Positions 17,725 to 27,471 of a DNA stretch of 64,000 nucleotides are shown here, one piece after another (the first letter of the stretch is position 1; every line of letters begins with the position of its first letter). A program made the position numbers and the translations under genes. This DNA is from JAUIET01 sp964352475 (GTDB lineage Bacteria; Pseudomonadota; Gammaproteobacteria; Pseudomonadales; JAUIET01): contig CAYGSL010000016.1 of NCBI GenBank assembly GCA_964352475.1, positions 1 through 64,000 on the forward strand, in the 5' to 3' direction. Under the pieces are notes generated by a model, which was not told the origin of the DNA, ran no database searches, and saw only the letters and a list, made by a program, of their open reading frames with translations.

Positions 17725-18166
17725 GAGCGTAGCACCAGAAAAATTCACCGGGTCGCGTACTGTGCTTGCTGAGCATATTGATGGCCTGGGTCATGTAAAT
17801 AATATTCGCTACATTTCCTGGTGTGAAGAACTTGCCTGGCAACATTCAGACGCCTTGGGCCTGTCAGTTACTGATTATCAGAGGCTTGATAGGGCAATGG
17901 CGGTGTATCACGCGGAGTTTGACTATCGCGCCCCGGCATTTGAAGGGCAAACCTTACTTATAAGCACCTGGTTAAGCTTCGCAAAAGGTACGCGAATGAC
18001 TCGCCGGTTTGAAGTAGCGAGAGCGGATAGCATGGACGCGCTGGTCAGCGGCTTATGGCAACTGAGCTGTATTGAAATAAGCAGCGGCAAACCCAAACGT
18101 TTCCCGGCTGAGTTTGTTGATATCTACTTGCCTGAAGTGATTGCCGATAAGGAAGCTTCTGGGTGA
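17717..18166 (+). CDS. Acyl-CoA thioesterase, 4-hydroxybenzoyl-CoA thioesterase-like hotdog fold
   Basis: 149 residues from the ATG at 17717 (an upstream TTG at 17693 is less likely). The hotdog signature HIDGLGHVNNIRYISWCEEL carries the active-site region, followed by a central helix and FDYRAPAFEGQTLLISTWL. It overlaps the BtrH-like gene by 8 bases, so it is co-translated with it. It would hydrolyse an acyl-CoA or acyl carrier thioester. Confidence 0.85.
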   Translation: MDKSVAPEKFTGSRTVLAEHIDGLGHVNNIRYISWCEELAWQHSDALGLSVTDYQRLDRAMAVYHAEFDYRAPAFEGQTLLISTWLSFAKGTRMTRRFEVARADSMDALVSGLWQLSCIEISSGKPKRFPAEFVDIYLPEVIADKEASG

Positions 18167-18179
18167 TACACTGCGCTAC

Positions 18180-18866
18180 ATGACTACTGATTCCAACATT
18201 CAGCTCGAAACCGGTTGGTTACAGCAATTAGAGCCAGAGTTTAAGAAAGACTATATGCAATCGTTGCGAGCCTTTCTGCGTGCGGAAAAAGCCAAGCAAC
18301 GCATCATTTATCCTAAGGGTAGCGAGTTTTTCAATGCGTTTAACTCAACGCCGTTTGATCAGGTGAAGGTAGTTATACTGGGGCAAGATCCGTATCACGG
18401 TCCTGGCCAGGCACATGGCTTGTGTTTCTCTGTTCAACCCGGCGTTAGACCGCCACCGTCCTTGCTCAATATTTATAAAGAACTGCATGACGATTTGGGC
18501 GTAGAAATTCCCAATCATGGTTACCTGCAGAGCTGGGCAGAGCAAGGCGTTTTATTGCTGAACAGCGTTCTCAGCGTGCAACAAGCCCAGGCGGCGTCCC
18601 ACCAGGGGAAGGGTTGGGAAGAGTTCACTGACATGGCCATTGCCAGTCTCAACGAGCATCGCGAAAAGCTGGTGTTTCTATTGTGGGGCAGTTATGCGCA
18701 ACGCAAAGGGCAGTTTATTGATCAGCAAAAACACCTGGTTTTAAAAGCACCGCATCCCTCACCGTTGGCGGCACACCGCGGGTTTTTTGGCTGCAAGCAT
18801 TTTTCGAAAACCAACGCTTACCTAACGAACCAGGGCTTAATGCCCATAGATTGGAAACTCACATGA
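18180..18866 (+). CDS. ung: Uracil-DNA glycosylase
   Basis: 228 residues from ATG 18180. Family 1 UDG motifs: GQDPYHGPGQAHGLCFSV with the catalytic water-activating Asp70, and HPSPLAAHRGFFG with catalytic His192 and the minor-groove intercalation loop. LLNSVLSVQ supplies the uracil-binding strand. It removes uracil from DNA to start base excision repair. Its stop overlaps the next start (ATGA). Confidence 0.97.
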   Translation: MTTDSNIQLETGWLQQLEPEFKKDYMQSLRAFLRAEKAKQRIIYPKGSEFFNAFNSTPFDQVKVVILGQDPYHGPGQAHGLCFSVQPGVRPPPSLLNIYKELHDDLGVEIPNHGYLQSWAEQGVLLLNSVLSVQQAQAASHQGKGWEEFTDMAIASLNEHREKLVFLLWGSYAQRKGQFIDQQKHLVLKAPHPSPLAAHRGFFGCKHFSKTNAYLTNQGLMPIDWKLT

Positions 18867-20185
18867 TGATTGATCTGGGTGCTGATCTGTACCTGCAACA
18901 CGTCAACACAAAAACGCAGCGCTTTCAGAAATTCTGCGAAGATCTGCAATTAACAGGTATTTTAATAAGCTCGGGCCAGCAACACATTCAGTTTATGGAT
19001 GACATGGCCTATCCATTTAAGGCCAATGTTTACTTTAAGGAATGGTTGCCGTTGGGAAAACGCTACAACAGTTTTCTCTACATTCCAGCGTCCGGGAAAC
19101 CCTCTTTGTACCTGGATATTGCTGAAGATATCTGGCATACAGCGCCACAGAGTTTGCCGAAGGGCTGGCAGGCAGCGTTCGAACTTGTCGAGTTTGATAC
19201 ATTACCTGAACTGGGCGAATTGTTGACCGGGGCTGCTTATCTTGGCGAGCAAAATGAATTCCATTTACCGGAAGAGCAATGCAATCCGGTAGCACTGCGT
19301 AACACTATTGATTATCACCGAAGGTTTAAAACCGATTACGAGCACGAGTGTGTCCGCCGGGCGAATTTATTCGCAGCGGCTGCGCATTTGGCCGCCAAAG
19401 ATGCTTTCCACGCGCAAGCCAGCGAGTTGGAGATTAAGCTTGCTTACCTCGCCGCATGCCGACAGTCAGATGACGAAATGCCTTACAGTATTATTGCGGG
19501 CCTTAATGAACACGCGGCTATTTTGCATCACTTTATTCTTGATAACGCGCCGCCAGAGGAACATCGAAGCTTTCTGATTGATGCCGGTGTTGAAGTGAAT
19601 GGCTACGCCTCTGACATTACTCGCAGTTGGGCGTTTGATGAATCATCAGAATATGCCGAAATGATCGACAGCATGAACACCAGGCAGTTGGAGTTGGTAG
19701 CCAGCATCAAGGCCAATGGTTCAGCAATTGAACTGCACGAATTATCGCATCTGAAAATGGCAGAGGTGTTGCAACAATTCTCGGTCATTAACTGCGCGGC
19801 AGAAAGTTGTGTTGAGTCGGGTTTAAGTACCTCTTTTTACCCACACGGCATTGGGCATGGTCTGGGGGTTAACGTGCATGAACTGGGTGGGTACCTGGGC
19901 GATGCTGACGGTGGCGAAATTCCGCCGCCTGAGGCTTACCCGCGCTTGCGAAATACATCAAATTTCGCCATTGGTTCAATAAGCACCGTGGAACCGGGCG
20001 TTTACTTCATTCCAACGCTGCTGGCGAAGCTGAAAGCCTCTTCGCTGGCAAGTGAGGTCAATTGGAATCGGATAGCTGATTTCCTGCCCTTTGGTGGTGT
20101 GCGCATTGAAGATAATGTGCTGATTGGTGCTTCCAGCGTGGAAAACATAACGCGAACAGCGTTCGAAAAATGCGCATCCGCATGA
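18863..20185 (+). CDS. pepQ: Xaa-Pro dipeptidase
   Basis: 440 residues. Pita-bread metallopeptidase with the five dinuclear-metal ligands visible: Asp240 and Asp251 (DAGVEVNGYASD), His332 (GIGHGLG), Glu377 (TVEPGVYF) and Glu416 (RIEDN). Length and the N-terminal domain match gammaproteobacterial PepQ, which cleaves dipeptides with C-terminal proline and, in some species, organophosphates. It overlaps ung by four bases. Confidence 0.93.
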   Translation: MMIDLGADLYLQHVNTKTQRFQKFCEDLQLTGILISSGQQHIQFMDDMAYPFKANVYFKEWLPLGKRYNSFLYIPASGKPSLYLDIAEDIWHTAPQSLPKGWQAAFELVEFDTLPELGELLTGAAYLGEQNEFHLPEEQCNPVALRNTIDYHRRFKTDYEHECVRRANLFAAAAHLAAKDAFHAQASELEIKLAYLAACRQSDDEMPYSIIAGLNEHAAILHHFILDNAPPEEHRSFLIDAGVEVNGYASDITRSWAFDESSEYAEMIDSMNTRQLELVASIKANGSAIELHELSHLKMAEVLQQFSVINCAAESCVESGLSTSFYPHGIGHGLGVNVHELGGYLGDADGGEIPPPEAYPRLRNTSNFAIGSISTVEPGVYFIPTLLAKLKASSLASEVNWNRIADFLPFGGVRIEDNVLIGASSVENITRTAFEKCASA

Positions 20186-20349
20186 AGTAACACACTTTTT
20201 ATTGTTCAAAAAACACCCTCTTCTACAAGCAAGGCCAGGCAAGTTTCCGTTCGTCTAACTGGAGTGCTGGTATCTGAGTTTGTTCGTTAAGTGCGCTTGA
20301 TTGCAGCCGATACCTGTATTGACTGCCGCTTCCCGTTAGCCAATAAAAT

Positions 20350-22194
20350 ATGACGATAAAACGTCAGATAACGCTTGTACTGTGCCTGATGATGATTTCC
20401 ACGGCGGCCTTGAGCTATCGCTTATTGATAGACGCCATCGTTCCTACTTTTGAGCGCCTGGAGCGCGATGCAGCCGCTGCCAATGTGGCACGCGTTGAAA
20501 AAGCGATTAGCCACGAGTATCACAACCTGGCCAAACAGGCCGGTGACTACGCAATTTGGGACGAGACCTATGCGTTTATTCAGGGCCAGCATGACAGTTA
20601 CGCAGACTCCAATTTAACGCTCACCGGGTTTCTTAACTTCGAAGTAAACATTGTTCTGTTCTACAACGAAAACAAGCGATTGGCATGGGGCATGTTGATT
20701 GATCTGAAGCAGAAACGTGAGCTGCCACTCGCTGATCTTGGTATTAACGACGAGTCGCTCACTCCCTTTCTCGATCACCAATTAGTGGACTCTACTATCA
20801 CAGGGGCATTGGCAAGCCCAATGGGTGTGGCATTACTGGCTTCAAAGCCAATTGTTACAACGCAATTGACGGGCCCGATTAAAGGCACGCTGATATTTGG
20901 GAAATTTCTCGATCGCGTACTGATAGAGCGACTTCGATCCAGAACGGAAGTTGAACTGGCATTCATTGATTCTGAGTCAAGTGCCGCGGCTTTGGCAGTA
21001 GACGGCAACCCACATCAAAGCTCCGACTCCGGCGTGGTGATAGACAAACAATCGTTTCGAATTGACCGCCAGGAATTGAAGGATATTCATGGTAACGCTG
21101 TTTCCGTGCTGGAAGTTAGAACACCCACAGACATTACCAAGCTTGGCCAGCAGGCGCTTGGCAACATGTTCGCATCGCTCGCTATGCTGGGAATGGTTGT
21201 TGCGATTGCAATCTGGCTGCTTCTGCAATCGGTAGTTGTGAACCCGCTCAGTTTGTTGGGTCAGCGGATTGCACAAATCAAGAATTCTGATGACCTCAAC
21301 CAGCGTCTGGATGTGTCAGGGAACAACGAAATATCCTTGCTGGCGACCATTTTCAATGACCTGCTGGACAAGCTGTCGTCAACGCGACAAGAACTGCAAA
21401 CGCAATCTTACAAGGCCGGACGAGCAGAAACTGCGTCAACGGTGTTGCACAATATTCGAAACGCCTTAACCCCTCTGGTGAATCGCGCAGCAAGCGCAAG
21501 CGCCGCAGTGCGTGCCAGCCATGGCGGAAATATGCTTAGAGCTGCCGAGGAGCTGGCCAATCATGAATTGGAACAGGACAGGCGAAAGAAATTGTCGGAG
21601 TATCTAACGGTTGCCCTGTACGAGCAGCAATCACAAACGGATATAGCAGGTGCCGATCTTGACGTTGTATCGGCGCAGGTGCGGCAGGTTGAGCAGATTC
21701 TAAAAGATCAGGAAAACGTCAGCCAGGTTGCGACAATGCTGGAGACTATCTCGCTTGAAGGTGCCGTTAAGGAAGCCGTAACGGTACTGCCAAATGATGC
21801 GGAAATTTCAATAAGCATCGAACTGAAGCCTGAGCTGGGCGAGTATAAGATTCGCAGCAACCCCATTAGTTTTATGCAAGTTCTGCACAATATTATTATC
21901 AATGCCTACGAATCGATTCTTCGAACCTCACGCCCAAGTGGCCGCATAAGCGTATCGGTACAAGAAGATAACAGAATGGTGTGTTTATCAATTGCAGACG
22001 ATGGCGCCGGAATTGCGCCAGACATGGAATCCCAATTGTTCGCACGCGGCGTTTCATCAAAACAAGGTGATCGCGGCGGCCTTGGCCTGCATTGGTGTGC
22101 AAACACACTGGCGAGTATGGGCGGCAAGATTCAAGCAGAAAGCAAAGGCGCGGGCGCCGGCGCTGTGTTTCACCTTTATTTACCGGCGGCCTGA
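20350..22194 (+). CDS. Membrane sensor histidine kinase with CHASE4 domain
   Basis: 614 residues. TM1 is near residues 7-27 and TM2 near 276-298, flanking a periplasmic CHASE4-type sensor (AGDYAIWDETYAFI, NFEVNIVLFYNENKRLAWG). HAMP linker follows (NPLSLLGQRIAQI). The H-box is unusual: STVLHNIRNALTP with phospho-acceptor His367. The ATPase part has NIIINAYESI, DDGAGIAPD and RGGLGLHWCANTLASMGG. The response-regulator gene starts two bases after its stop, so the pair forms one two-component system. The ligand is unknown. Confidence 0.92.
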   Translation: MTIKRQITLVLCLMMISTAALSYRLLIDAIVPTFERLERDAAAANVARVEKAISHEYHNLAKQAGDYAIWDETYAFIQGQHDSYADSNLTLTGFLNFEVNIVLFYNENKRLAWGMLIDLKQKRELPLADLGINDESLTPFLDHQLVDSTITGALASPMGVALLASKPIVTTQLTGPIKGTLIFGKFLDRVLIERLRSRTEVELAFIDSESSAAALAVDGNPHQSSDSGVVIDKQSFRIDRQELKDIHGNAVSVLEVRTPTDITKLGQQALGNMFASLAMLGMVVAIAIWLLLQSVVVNPLSLLGQRIAQIKNSDDLNQRLDVSGNNEISLLATIFNDLLDKLSSTRQELQTQSYKAGRAETASTVLHNIRNALTPLVNRAASASAAVRASHGGNMLRAAEELANHELEQDRRKKLSEYLTVALYEQQSQTDIAGADLDVVSAQVRQVEQILKDQENVSQVATMLETISLEGAVKEAVTVLPNDAEISISIELKPELGEYKIRSNPISFMQVLHNIIINAYESILRTSRPSGRISVSVQEDNRMVCLSIADDGAGIAPDMESQLFARGVSSKQGDRGGLGLHWCANTLASMGGKIQAESKGAGAGAVFHLYLPAA

Positions 22195-22196
22195 TC

Positions 22197-24077
22197 ATGA
22201 CACTCAGTATGCAAAAAACCAAAAGAATTCTGGTTGTAGACGATGAGCAGGCGATTATCGAAGAGTACCAACGAGCGTTTGGGGCAAACGGTGTTGGTGA
22301 CAACACAGTGCTATTGAAAGAGCTTGATCAGGAGTTGTTTGGCACGCAATCAGATAAAGCCTCTGCGCTGGATTTTGCAGTGCAATCGGCTACGCAGGGA
22401 GAGCAGGCCATAGCGGAAGTAGCCAGAGCGATAGAAGCGAAAGAGCCGTATCAAATAATATTCATGGATGTAGATATGCCGCCCGGCATCAATGGCATAG
22501 AAACAGCGAAGCAAATTCGCCAACTCGATCAGGATGTGAATATAGTGATTGTCAGTGGTGCCACAGGCTTGGTGCCCGAAGAGCTAGCCGGTCAGATTCC
22601 GCCGGTTGATAAGCTGTTCTTTTTTCAAAAGCCGTTTCATACCGTGGAATGCCGGCAGCTAGCTGTGGCGTTATGTGGTAAGTGGGTTTCTGACCAGGCG
22701 CTGCAGAGGGCGAAAGTTGAACTTGAGGGTCAGATTGAGCAGCGAACAGCACAGCTGCATGAGTTGGCATACTTTGACGCTACAACGGGCTTGCCGAATA
22801 GAATCAAATTACTCGACAAGCTTGAAAATTTTCTGGCCTTGGAAGACGACATACCAAAGCTGGTGGATGAGACCATATTGTTTGTCGTGCTTGATATTGA
22901 ACGTTTCAGTTTCATCAATGAAACGATGGGTTATGAATTGGGCACCCAGTTGCTCCAGATTGTAGGTGACCGACTACGTGGCGTAGTTAGAGAGCATGAT
23001 GTTGTTGGCCGATTTGGCTCCGACGAATTTGCAGTGGTACTCAGAAATTTTAGCTCCGAGAAAGAACCGCGCACCAGTGTGCTTAGAATAGAGGAGTTGT
23101 TTCAGCAAGCCATAGAGGTAGGCGGGCGAAAAGTATTTCTGGACTGCGCTATTGGCATTGCGAAATATCCGGCGCATGGCGACAGTCCAGAGGAAGTGTT
23201 TCGCTGTGCTGAGGCCGCACTAAATCGCTCCAAGCGACATATGCTTCGCCAAACCGTGTATTACGACACAACAATGGGCGATATAGCCAAGCGAAAATTT
23301 ACCCTTGAGCAACAACTACGGGTGGCGATTGAGTCGCGTGAGATTCAACCATTCTTTCAACCGCAATGCACATTGGCGACGGGCCATTGGAGCGGTGCGG
23401 AAGCATTGGCACGCTGGATTAAACCGGATGGCAGCGTGGTGTCGCCCGCTGATTTCGTACCATTAGCGGAGGAAACCGGGCTTTCAGACGCCTTGTTTCA
23501 GTCCATGTTCGATCAGGTGTCTGAATACGTGGCCGACTGGCAAATTGAGCCCTGGGCAGTACCCGTAAGCATTAACATGTCGCCGCAACAACTTCGAAAC
23601 CCTGAAATACAGCGCTCTATCAACTCAGTGTTGGCGATTACAGGTGCCGCGCCAAATATGCTGAAATTTGAACTTACCGAATCGTCGTTGATGGAAAACC
23701 TTGATTTAGGCGTTCAGGTGCTTTCTGCGTTTCGTGACCTTGGCATAGGTATTCAACTGGATGACTTTGGTACCGGCTATTCGTCGCTTCAATATCTGGC
23801 CGATCTGCCAGTTCAAGCGCTTAAAATAGATTGTTCGTTTGTATGGCGTATGTCTGAAGGAGAGAACTACGCCCGCGTGATAGCTGCCATTGTTGCTTTG
23901 GGTCATGCACTAAATCTTACTGTTGTTGCCGAAGGCGTAGAAACAGAGGAACAACTTGAACGACTGCGCAACTATAAATGCGATATTGTGCAAGGTTACC
24001 TGCTGGCCAAACCCTTACCCGCTGAGGCATTCCTGCGAACCATAAAAGCGCCAATAGCGCTGCGTGAGGCTGGTTAG
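22197..24077 (+). CDS. REC-GGDEF-EAL response regulator, probable c-di-GMP phosphodiesterase
   Basis: 626 residues from ATG 22197. The receiver domain (1-150) has ILVVDDEQ, phospho-acceptor Asp in IIFMDVDMPP, and Lys in FFQKPF. The GGDEF domain carries GSDEF instead of GGDEF, so cyclase activity is doubtful. The EAL domain is complete: GAEALARW, NMSPQQL, FELTESSLME, DDFGTGYSSL, ALKIDCSFV, AEGVETEEQL, QGYLLAKPLP. Expected output: breakdown of c-di-GMP controlled by the CHASE4 kinase encoded just upstream. Confidence 0.92.
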   Translation: MTLSMQKTKRILVVDDEQAIIEEYQRAFGANGVGDNTVLLKELDQELFGTQSDKASALDFAVQSATQGEQAIAEVARAIEAKEPYQIIFMDVDMPPGINGIETAKQIRQLDQDVNIVIVSGATGLVPEELAGQIPPVDKLFFFQKPFHTVECRQLAVALCGKWVSDQALQRAKVELEGQIEQRTAQLHELAYFDATTGLPNRIKLLDKLENFLALEDDIPKLVDETILFVVLDIERFSFINETMGYELGTQLLQIVGDRLRGVVREHDVVGRFGSDEFAVVLRNFSSEKEPRTSVLRIEELFQQAIEVGGRKVFLDCAIGIAKYPAHGDSPEEVFRCAEAALNRSKRHMLRQTVYYDTTMGDIAKRKFTLEQQLRVAIESREIQPFFQPQCTLATGHWSGAEALARWIKPDGSVVSPADFVPLAEETGLSDALFQSMFDQVSEYVADWQIEPWAVPVSINMSPQQLRNPEIQRSINSVLAITGAAPNMLKFELTESSLMENLDLGVQVLSAFRDLGIGIQLDDFGTGYSSLQYLADLPVQALKIDCSFVWRMSEGENYARVIAAIVALGHALNLTVVAEGVETEEQLERLRNYKCDIVQGYLLAKPLPAEAFLRTIKAPIALREAG

Positions 24078-24096
24078 CAGCTTACCGAAGGCGCCG

Positions 24097-25236
24097 CTAG
24101 GCCCACAGCTTCTCGCTGGCAATTGCCGCACCTTCTGCCATGCTGGCCAGCTTGGCGTAGACAATGTCTTCATCGACGGCGCCAAAGCCGGCGAACGTAG
24201 AAAATCCGCAGTCCGTGCCCGCTATCACACGTTCACGGCCCACAATATTTGCAAAGCGCTCTATGCGTTGAGCCACCAACCTTGGGTGCTCAATAAAATT
24301 GGTTGTGGAATCGATCACTCCCGGAACAAGAATCATGTTTTCCGGAATATCCGCGTCCGCAAAAACTTCCCATTCGTGTGCGTGCCTGGGGTTGGATGAT
24401 TCAAACAACAGCGCACCTATGTTCGCCTTCAAAGCAATAGGCAGTACCAATTCCATTGGAGCGTCGTGATGGTGTGGTCCTTCATAATTTCCCCAGCATA
24501 CGTGAAGCCGTACTTTCGCTGCGTCAATGCCACGCAGGGCATGATTAAGCGCTTCAACGTGCAAACCAGCCAGTTGTTGATATTCCTCAACACTTTTGTC
24601 TTTAAACAACATGTGCCGGCCAAGACCAAGGTCAGGTGAGTCCAGTTGCAGAATCAAGCCTGCGTCGGTAATGGCTTTGTACTCTGTAGACATGGCTTCC
24701 GCCAGTGCTTCCAGATACGCCTCGTGTGAAGCGTAGTGCCTATTAGGTTGGAATAACGCGATCACCCCGGGCGATGCGGCATTCATGAAGCCTTCTGTGG
24801 GGGCATGCTTATCAATCGCGGCTGCGAAATTAGCGATATCTTCCTCAGCCGGACCCGTGTCCTTCACAGTGATGTCACCGACGCAGCAGGGTCTGCTATA
24901 GGTAGGCGTGCCGCCTGAGCTGTTCTGCCGCTCCAGAAATTTTGGAAATTCTTCCAGGTCACTGGGTGGTTGGCGTTCGCTGTCACCTTCAAAACCGGTG
25001 ATGCGATCTTTGATGTAGGTGGCGTAACTGATTTTGCTCATTTCACCGTCGCTGACTATATCGACTCTGGCTTCCACCTGTTTTGCTACTACATCATCTA
25101 CCGCGCGGCGAATTACTTCTGCAGCGCCGTCCAACGGTTTGCCATGCTCATGACCAAAAACCACATCAGTAACGGCCTTTGATCGCGGCAAGCTGCCAAC
25201 GTGGGTGGTTAGAATTCTGTCTTGGCTGTTTTTCAT
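24097..25236 (-). CDS. Cobalamin-independent methionine synthase (MetE) C-terminal-like protein
   Basis: 379 residues, only the catalytic half of MetE. It starts with ILTTHVGSLPRS and has the zinc-site pieces RLHVCWGNYEGP and AGTDCGFSTFAG, plus DIVSDGEMSK. Such stand-alone 'methionine synthase II' proteins transfer methyl groups to thiols, or act on unrelated thioethers. No MetE N-terminal domain is adjacent. It lies 31 bases downstream of an SDR on the same strand and probably shares its transcript. Confidence 0.88.
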   Translation of the reverse strand: MKNSQDRILTTHVGSLPRSKAVTDVVFGHEHGKPLDGAAEVIRRAVDDVVAKQVEARVDIVSDGEMSKISYATYIKDRITGFEGDSERQPPSDLEEFPKFLERQNSSGGTPTYSRPCCVGDITVKDTGPAEEDIANFAAAIDKHAPTEGFMNAASPGVIALFQPNRHYASHEAYLEALAEAMSTEYKAITDAGLILQLDSPDLGLGRHMLFKDKSVEEYQQLAGLHVEALNHALRGIDAAKVRLHVCWGNYEGPHHHDAPMELVLPIALKANIGALLFESSNPRHAHEWEVFADADIPENMILVPGVIDSTTNFIEHPRLVAQRIERFANIVGRERVIAGTDCGFSTFAGFGAVDEDIVYAKLASMAEGAAIASEKLWA

Positions 25237-25267
25237 AGTGTTCCCCTAAGAGTTTGGGTGCCTGAAA

Positions 25268-26032
25268 TTATTGTGCTGTCCATCCACCATCAACGCGCAA
25301 ACTGGTACCGGTAACCAGTGCTGCGGCATCAGAAGCGAGATAAACAACGGCGTTTGCAACATCCGCTACATGGCCTATATGACCCATAGGAATGCGTTGT
25401 AAGACAAAGTCAGAAAAATCTTTATTGCTTAGCATGGGTGCGGTTAATGGTGTTTCGATAAAAGTGGGCGCGACTGAATTAACCCGAATACCGTGGTCAG
25501 CAATTTCTACCGCCAGTGCTTTGGTAAAACCTTCCAGGGCATGCTTGGTTGCGCAGTAAATAGTTCGCCCAGGGCTGCCTACGTGACCCATTTGCGATGA
25601 GATATTGATGATGCCGCCGCCCGTTCCCACAGCAATCATGTTTCGAACCACGCATTGTGTAGCACGAATAACCGCCCGAACATTTACATTGAGCATGGTG
25701 TCCAGGCTTTCCAGATCTACATCAACCAGCGCCTGTGGATTGTTGGTGCCCAGATTGTTCACCAAAATATTGATGTTCTTCAAAGCCTGAAGTTGCTTCA
25801 GAAAGTCGTCGGAGCTGGCGTCAGCGATCATTGGAATCAACCGCTCGCCTAGTTCTCCCTGTAATGTGGTAAGGTCAGACTCGGTCCGCGCCACGGCGAT
25901 TACGCGCGCTCCACAGGCAACCAGACGTACAGCGCATTCTCGGCCGATGCCTTTGCCGGCACCGGTAATGAGGGCGGTACGGTCTTCCAGTAAGGTTGGG
26001 CTGAATAGTGATTGTGCTGACTTCGGATTCAT
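25268..26032 (-). CDS. Short-chain dehydrogenase/reductase (SDR)
   Basis: 254 residues from ATG 26032 (TTG at 26050 is the alternative). Cofactor loop TGAGKGIG, NNLGTN, catalytic region ISSQMGHVGSPGRTIYCATKHAL with Ser, Tyr and Lys (YCATK), and C-terminal LRVDGGWTAQ. It is divergent from the HisD-like gene, with a copy of the shared GCATTCGAAGTCAA element in the intergenic region that could regulate both sides. Substrate unknown. Confidence 0.9.
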   Translation of the reverse strand: MNPKSAQSLFSPTLLEDRTALITGAGKGIGRECAVRLVACGARVIAVARTESDLTTLQGELGERLIPMIADASSDDFLKQLQALKNINILVNNLGTNNPQALVDVDLESLDTMLNVNVRAVIRATQCVVRNMIAVGTGGGIINISSQMGHVGSPGRTIYCATKHALEGFTKALAVEIADHGIRVNSVAPTFIETPLTAPMLSNKDFSDFVLQRIPMGHIGHVADVANAVVYLASDAAALVTGTSLRVDGGWTAQ

Positions 26033-26115
26033 CGCATTTCGAGCTTCCAAGGCGCCATAAACGCTGGTTTTGAGGCGAGTATACGATCCTTCTACTGTGG
26101 TCGCCAGATATTATT

Positions 26116-26129
26116 GCATTCGAAGTCAA
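26116..26129 (+). promoter_or_regulatory. Shared operator-like element, copy 1 (GCATTCGAAGTCAA)
   Basis: Located 52 bases upstream of the HisD-like start and between divergent genes. Identical over 14 bases to the copy at 35701, and preceded by ATT as in most other copies. Confidence 0.6.
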
Positions 26130-26181
26130 ATATGCTAACCTCGCCGGCAATTGTGCAATGGGATGTTGGGAGTCCGTGAAG

Positions 26182-27471
26182 ATGATCAGAAAACTTAAAG
26201 AAGGCATCAGCGGTGAACAAGCCGCCAGTAATGACGCTGAAGTACGAGGAATTGTTGAGAATATTCTTGCTGCGATCGAGCAGCGTGGTGATGAAGCGGT
26301 TAAGGAATACGCCGCCAAATTCGATGGCTGGGACGGTGAGCCCTTGCAATTGTCGCGTGAGCAAATCGATGCTTGCTACGCGCAGTTAGACCAACAAGTT
26401 ATAGACGACATCAAATTCGCGCAGGAACAAGTAGGCAACTTTGCCCGTATTCAGAAGGACGCGCTGCAAGACGTTGAAGTTGAAACACTGCCTGGTGTTG
26501 TTCTAGGGCATAAGAATATTCCGGTGAACAGTGTTGGTTGTTATGTACCCGGCGGTAAATACCCGCTGGTGGCCAGTGCGCACATGAGTGTTGTGACGGC
26601 CAAAGTGGCTGGTGTGAAACGTGTGGTGGCCTGTGCGCCGCCGTTTAAGGGGGAGGTTAACCCGGCTACCGTTGTTGCCATGGATTTAGCGGGCGCTGAT
26701 GAGATTTACAGTCTTGGTGGCGTGCAGGCCATTGGCGCGATGGCACTGGGCACGGAAACAATAGCGGGAGTTGATATGCTGGTGGGGCCTGGTAACGCCT
26801 TTGTTGCAGAAGCCAAGCGTCAGCTGTTTGGTCGAGTTGGCATCGACTTGTTTGCCGGTCCAACCGAAACCCTGGTGATTGCCGACGAAACAGTGGATGG
26901 CGAGTTATGTGCCACTGACCTATTAGGCCAGGCTGAGCACGGTCCCAACTCACCCGCAATTTTACTGACCAATTCCGAGGCGCTTGCGAAATCCACGATG
27001 GAGCAGGTTGAGGAACAGTTGAAAACCTTGCCCACTGCCGACATTGCCGGTCAGGCCTGGCGTGAGTACGGCCAGGTTATTCTTTGCGACACCTATGACG
27101 AAATGGTGGAAGTTGCCGACGAGATTGGCTCTGAACACGTTCAGGTAATGACGAAAGACCCGGATTACTTCCTGAACAATATGACCAACTACGGCGCCTT
27201 GTTCCTTGGGCCAGAAACCAATGTGTCTTATGGTGATAAAGTGGTTGGCACCAATCACACGCTACCGACAAAAAAAGCAGCAAGGTATACTGGCGGCTTG
27301 TGGGTAGGAAAATTCATAAAAACCTGTACCTATCAACGCTTGACCGAAGAAGCATCGCACCACATTGGGCAGTATTGCTCACGACTGTGCGCTGTTGAAG
27401 GTTTTGCCGGTCACCAGGCACAGGCGGATATTCGCGTGAAACGATATGGCGAAAAGCTCGGGAAAAACTGA
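26182..27471 (+). CDS. Histidinol dehydrogenase (HisD) family zinc dehydrogenase, probably not histidine biosynthetic
   Basis: 429 residues, close to HisD length. Family motifs: NSVGCYVPGGKYPLVASAHM, GVQAIGAMALGT, GPGNAFVAEAKRQLFG, DLFAGPTE, QAEHGPNSPAILL (catalytic Glu-His pair) and GTNHTLPT. The context is not a his operon: a LacI regulator overlaps its end and a HpcH/HpaI aldolase follows. HisD-family members outside histidine synthesis include HpsN, which oxidises 2,3-dihydroxypropane-1-sulfonate. Oxidation of a comparable polyol is inferred; the substrate is unproven. Confidence 0.85.
   Translation: MIRKLKEGISGEQAASNDAEVRGIVENILAAIEQRGDEAVKEYAAKFDGWDGEPLQLSREQIDACYAQLDQQVIDDIKFAQEQVGNFARIQKDALQDVEVETLPGVVLGHKNIPVNSVGCYVPGGKYPLVASAHMSVVTAKVAGVKRVVACAPPFKGEVNPATVVAMDLAGADEIYSLGGVQAIGAMALGTETIAGVDMLVGPGNAFVAEAKRQLFGRVGIDLFAGPTETLVIADETVDGELCATDLLGQAEHGPNSPAILLTNSEALAKSTMEQVEEQLKTLPTADIAGQAWREYGQVILCDTYDEMVEVADEIGSEHVQVMTKDPDYFLNNMTNYGALFLGPETNVSYGDKVVGTNHTLPTKKAARYTGGLWVGKFIKTCTYQRLTEEASHHIGQYCSRLCAVEGFAGHQAQADIRVKRYGEKLGKN

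Noticed and set aside
26182..27471. Histidine biosynthesis hisD
   Set aside because: No other his gene is nearby, and LacI and HpaI partners indicate a catabolic role; the family call is kept without the gene symbol.
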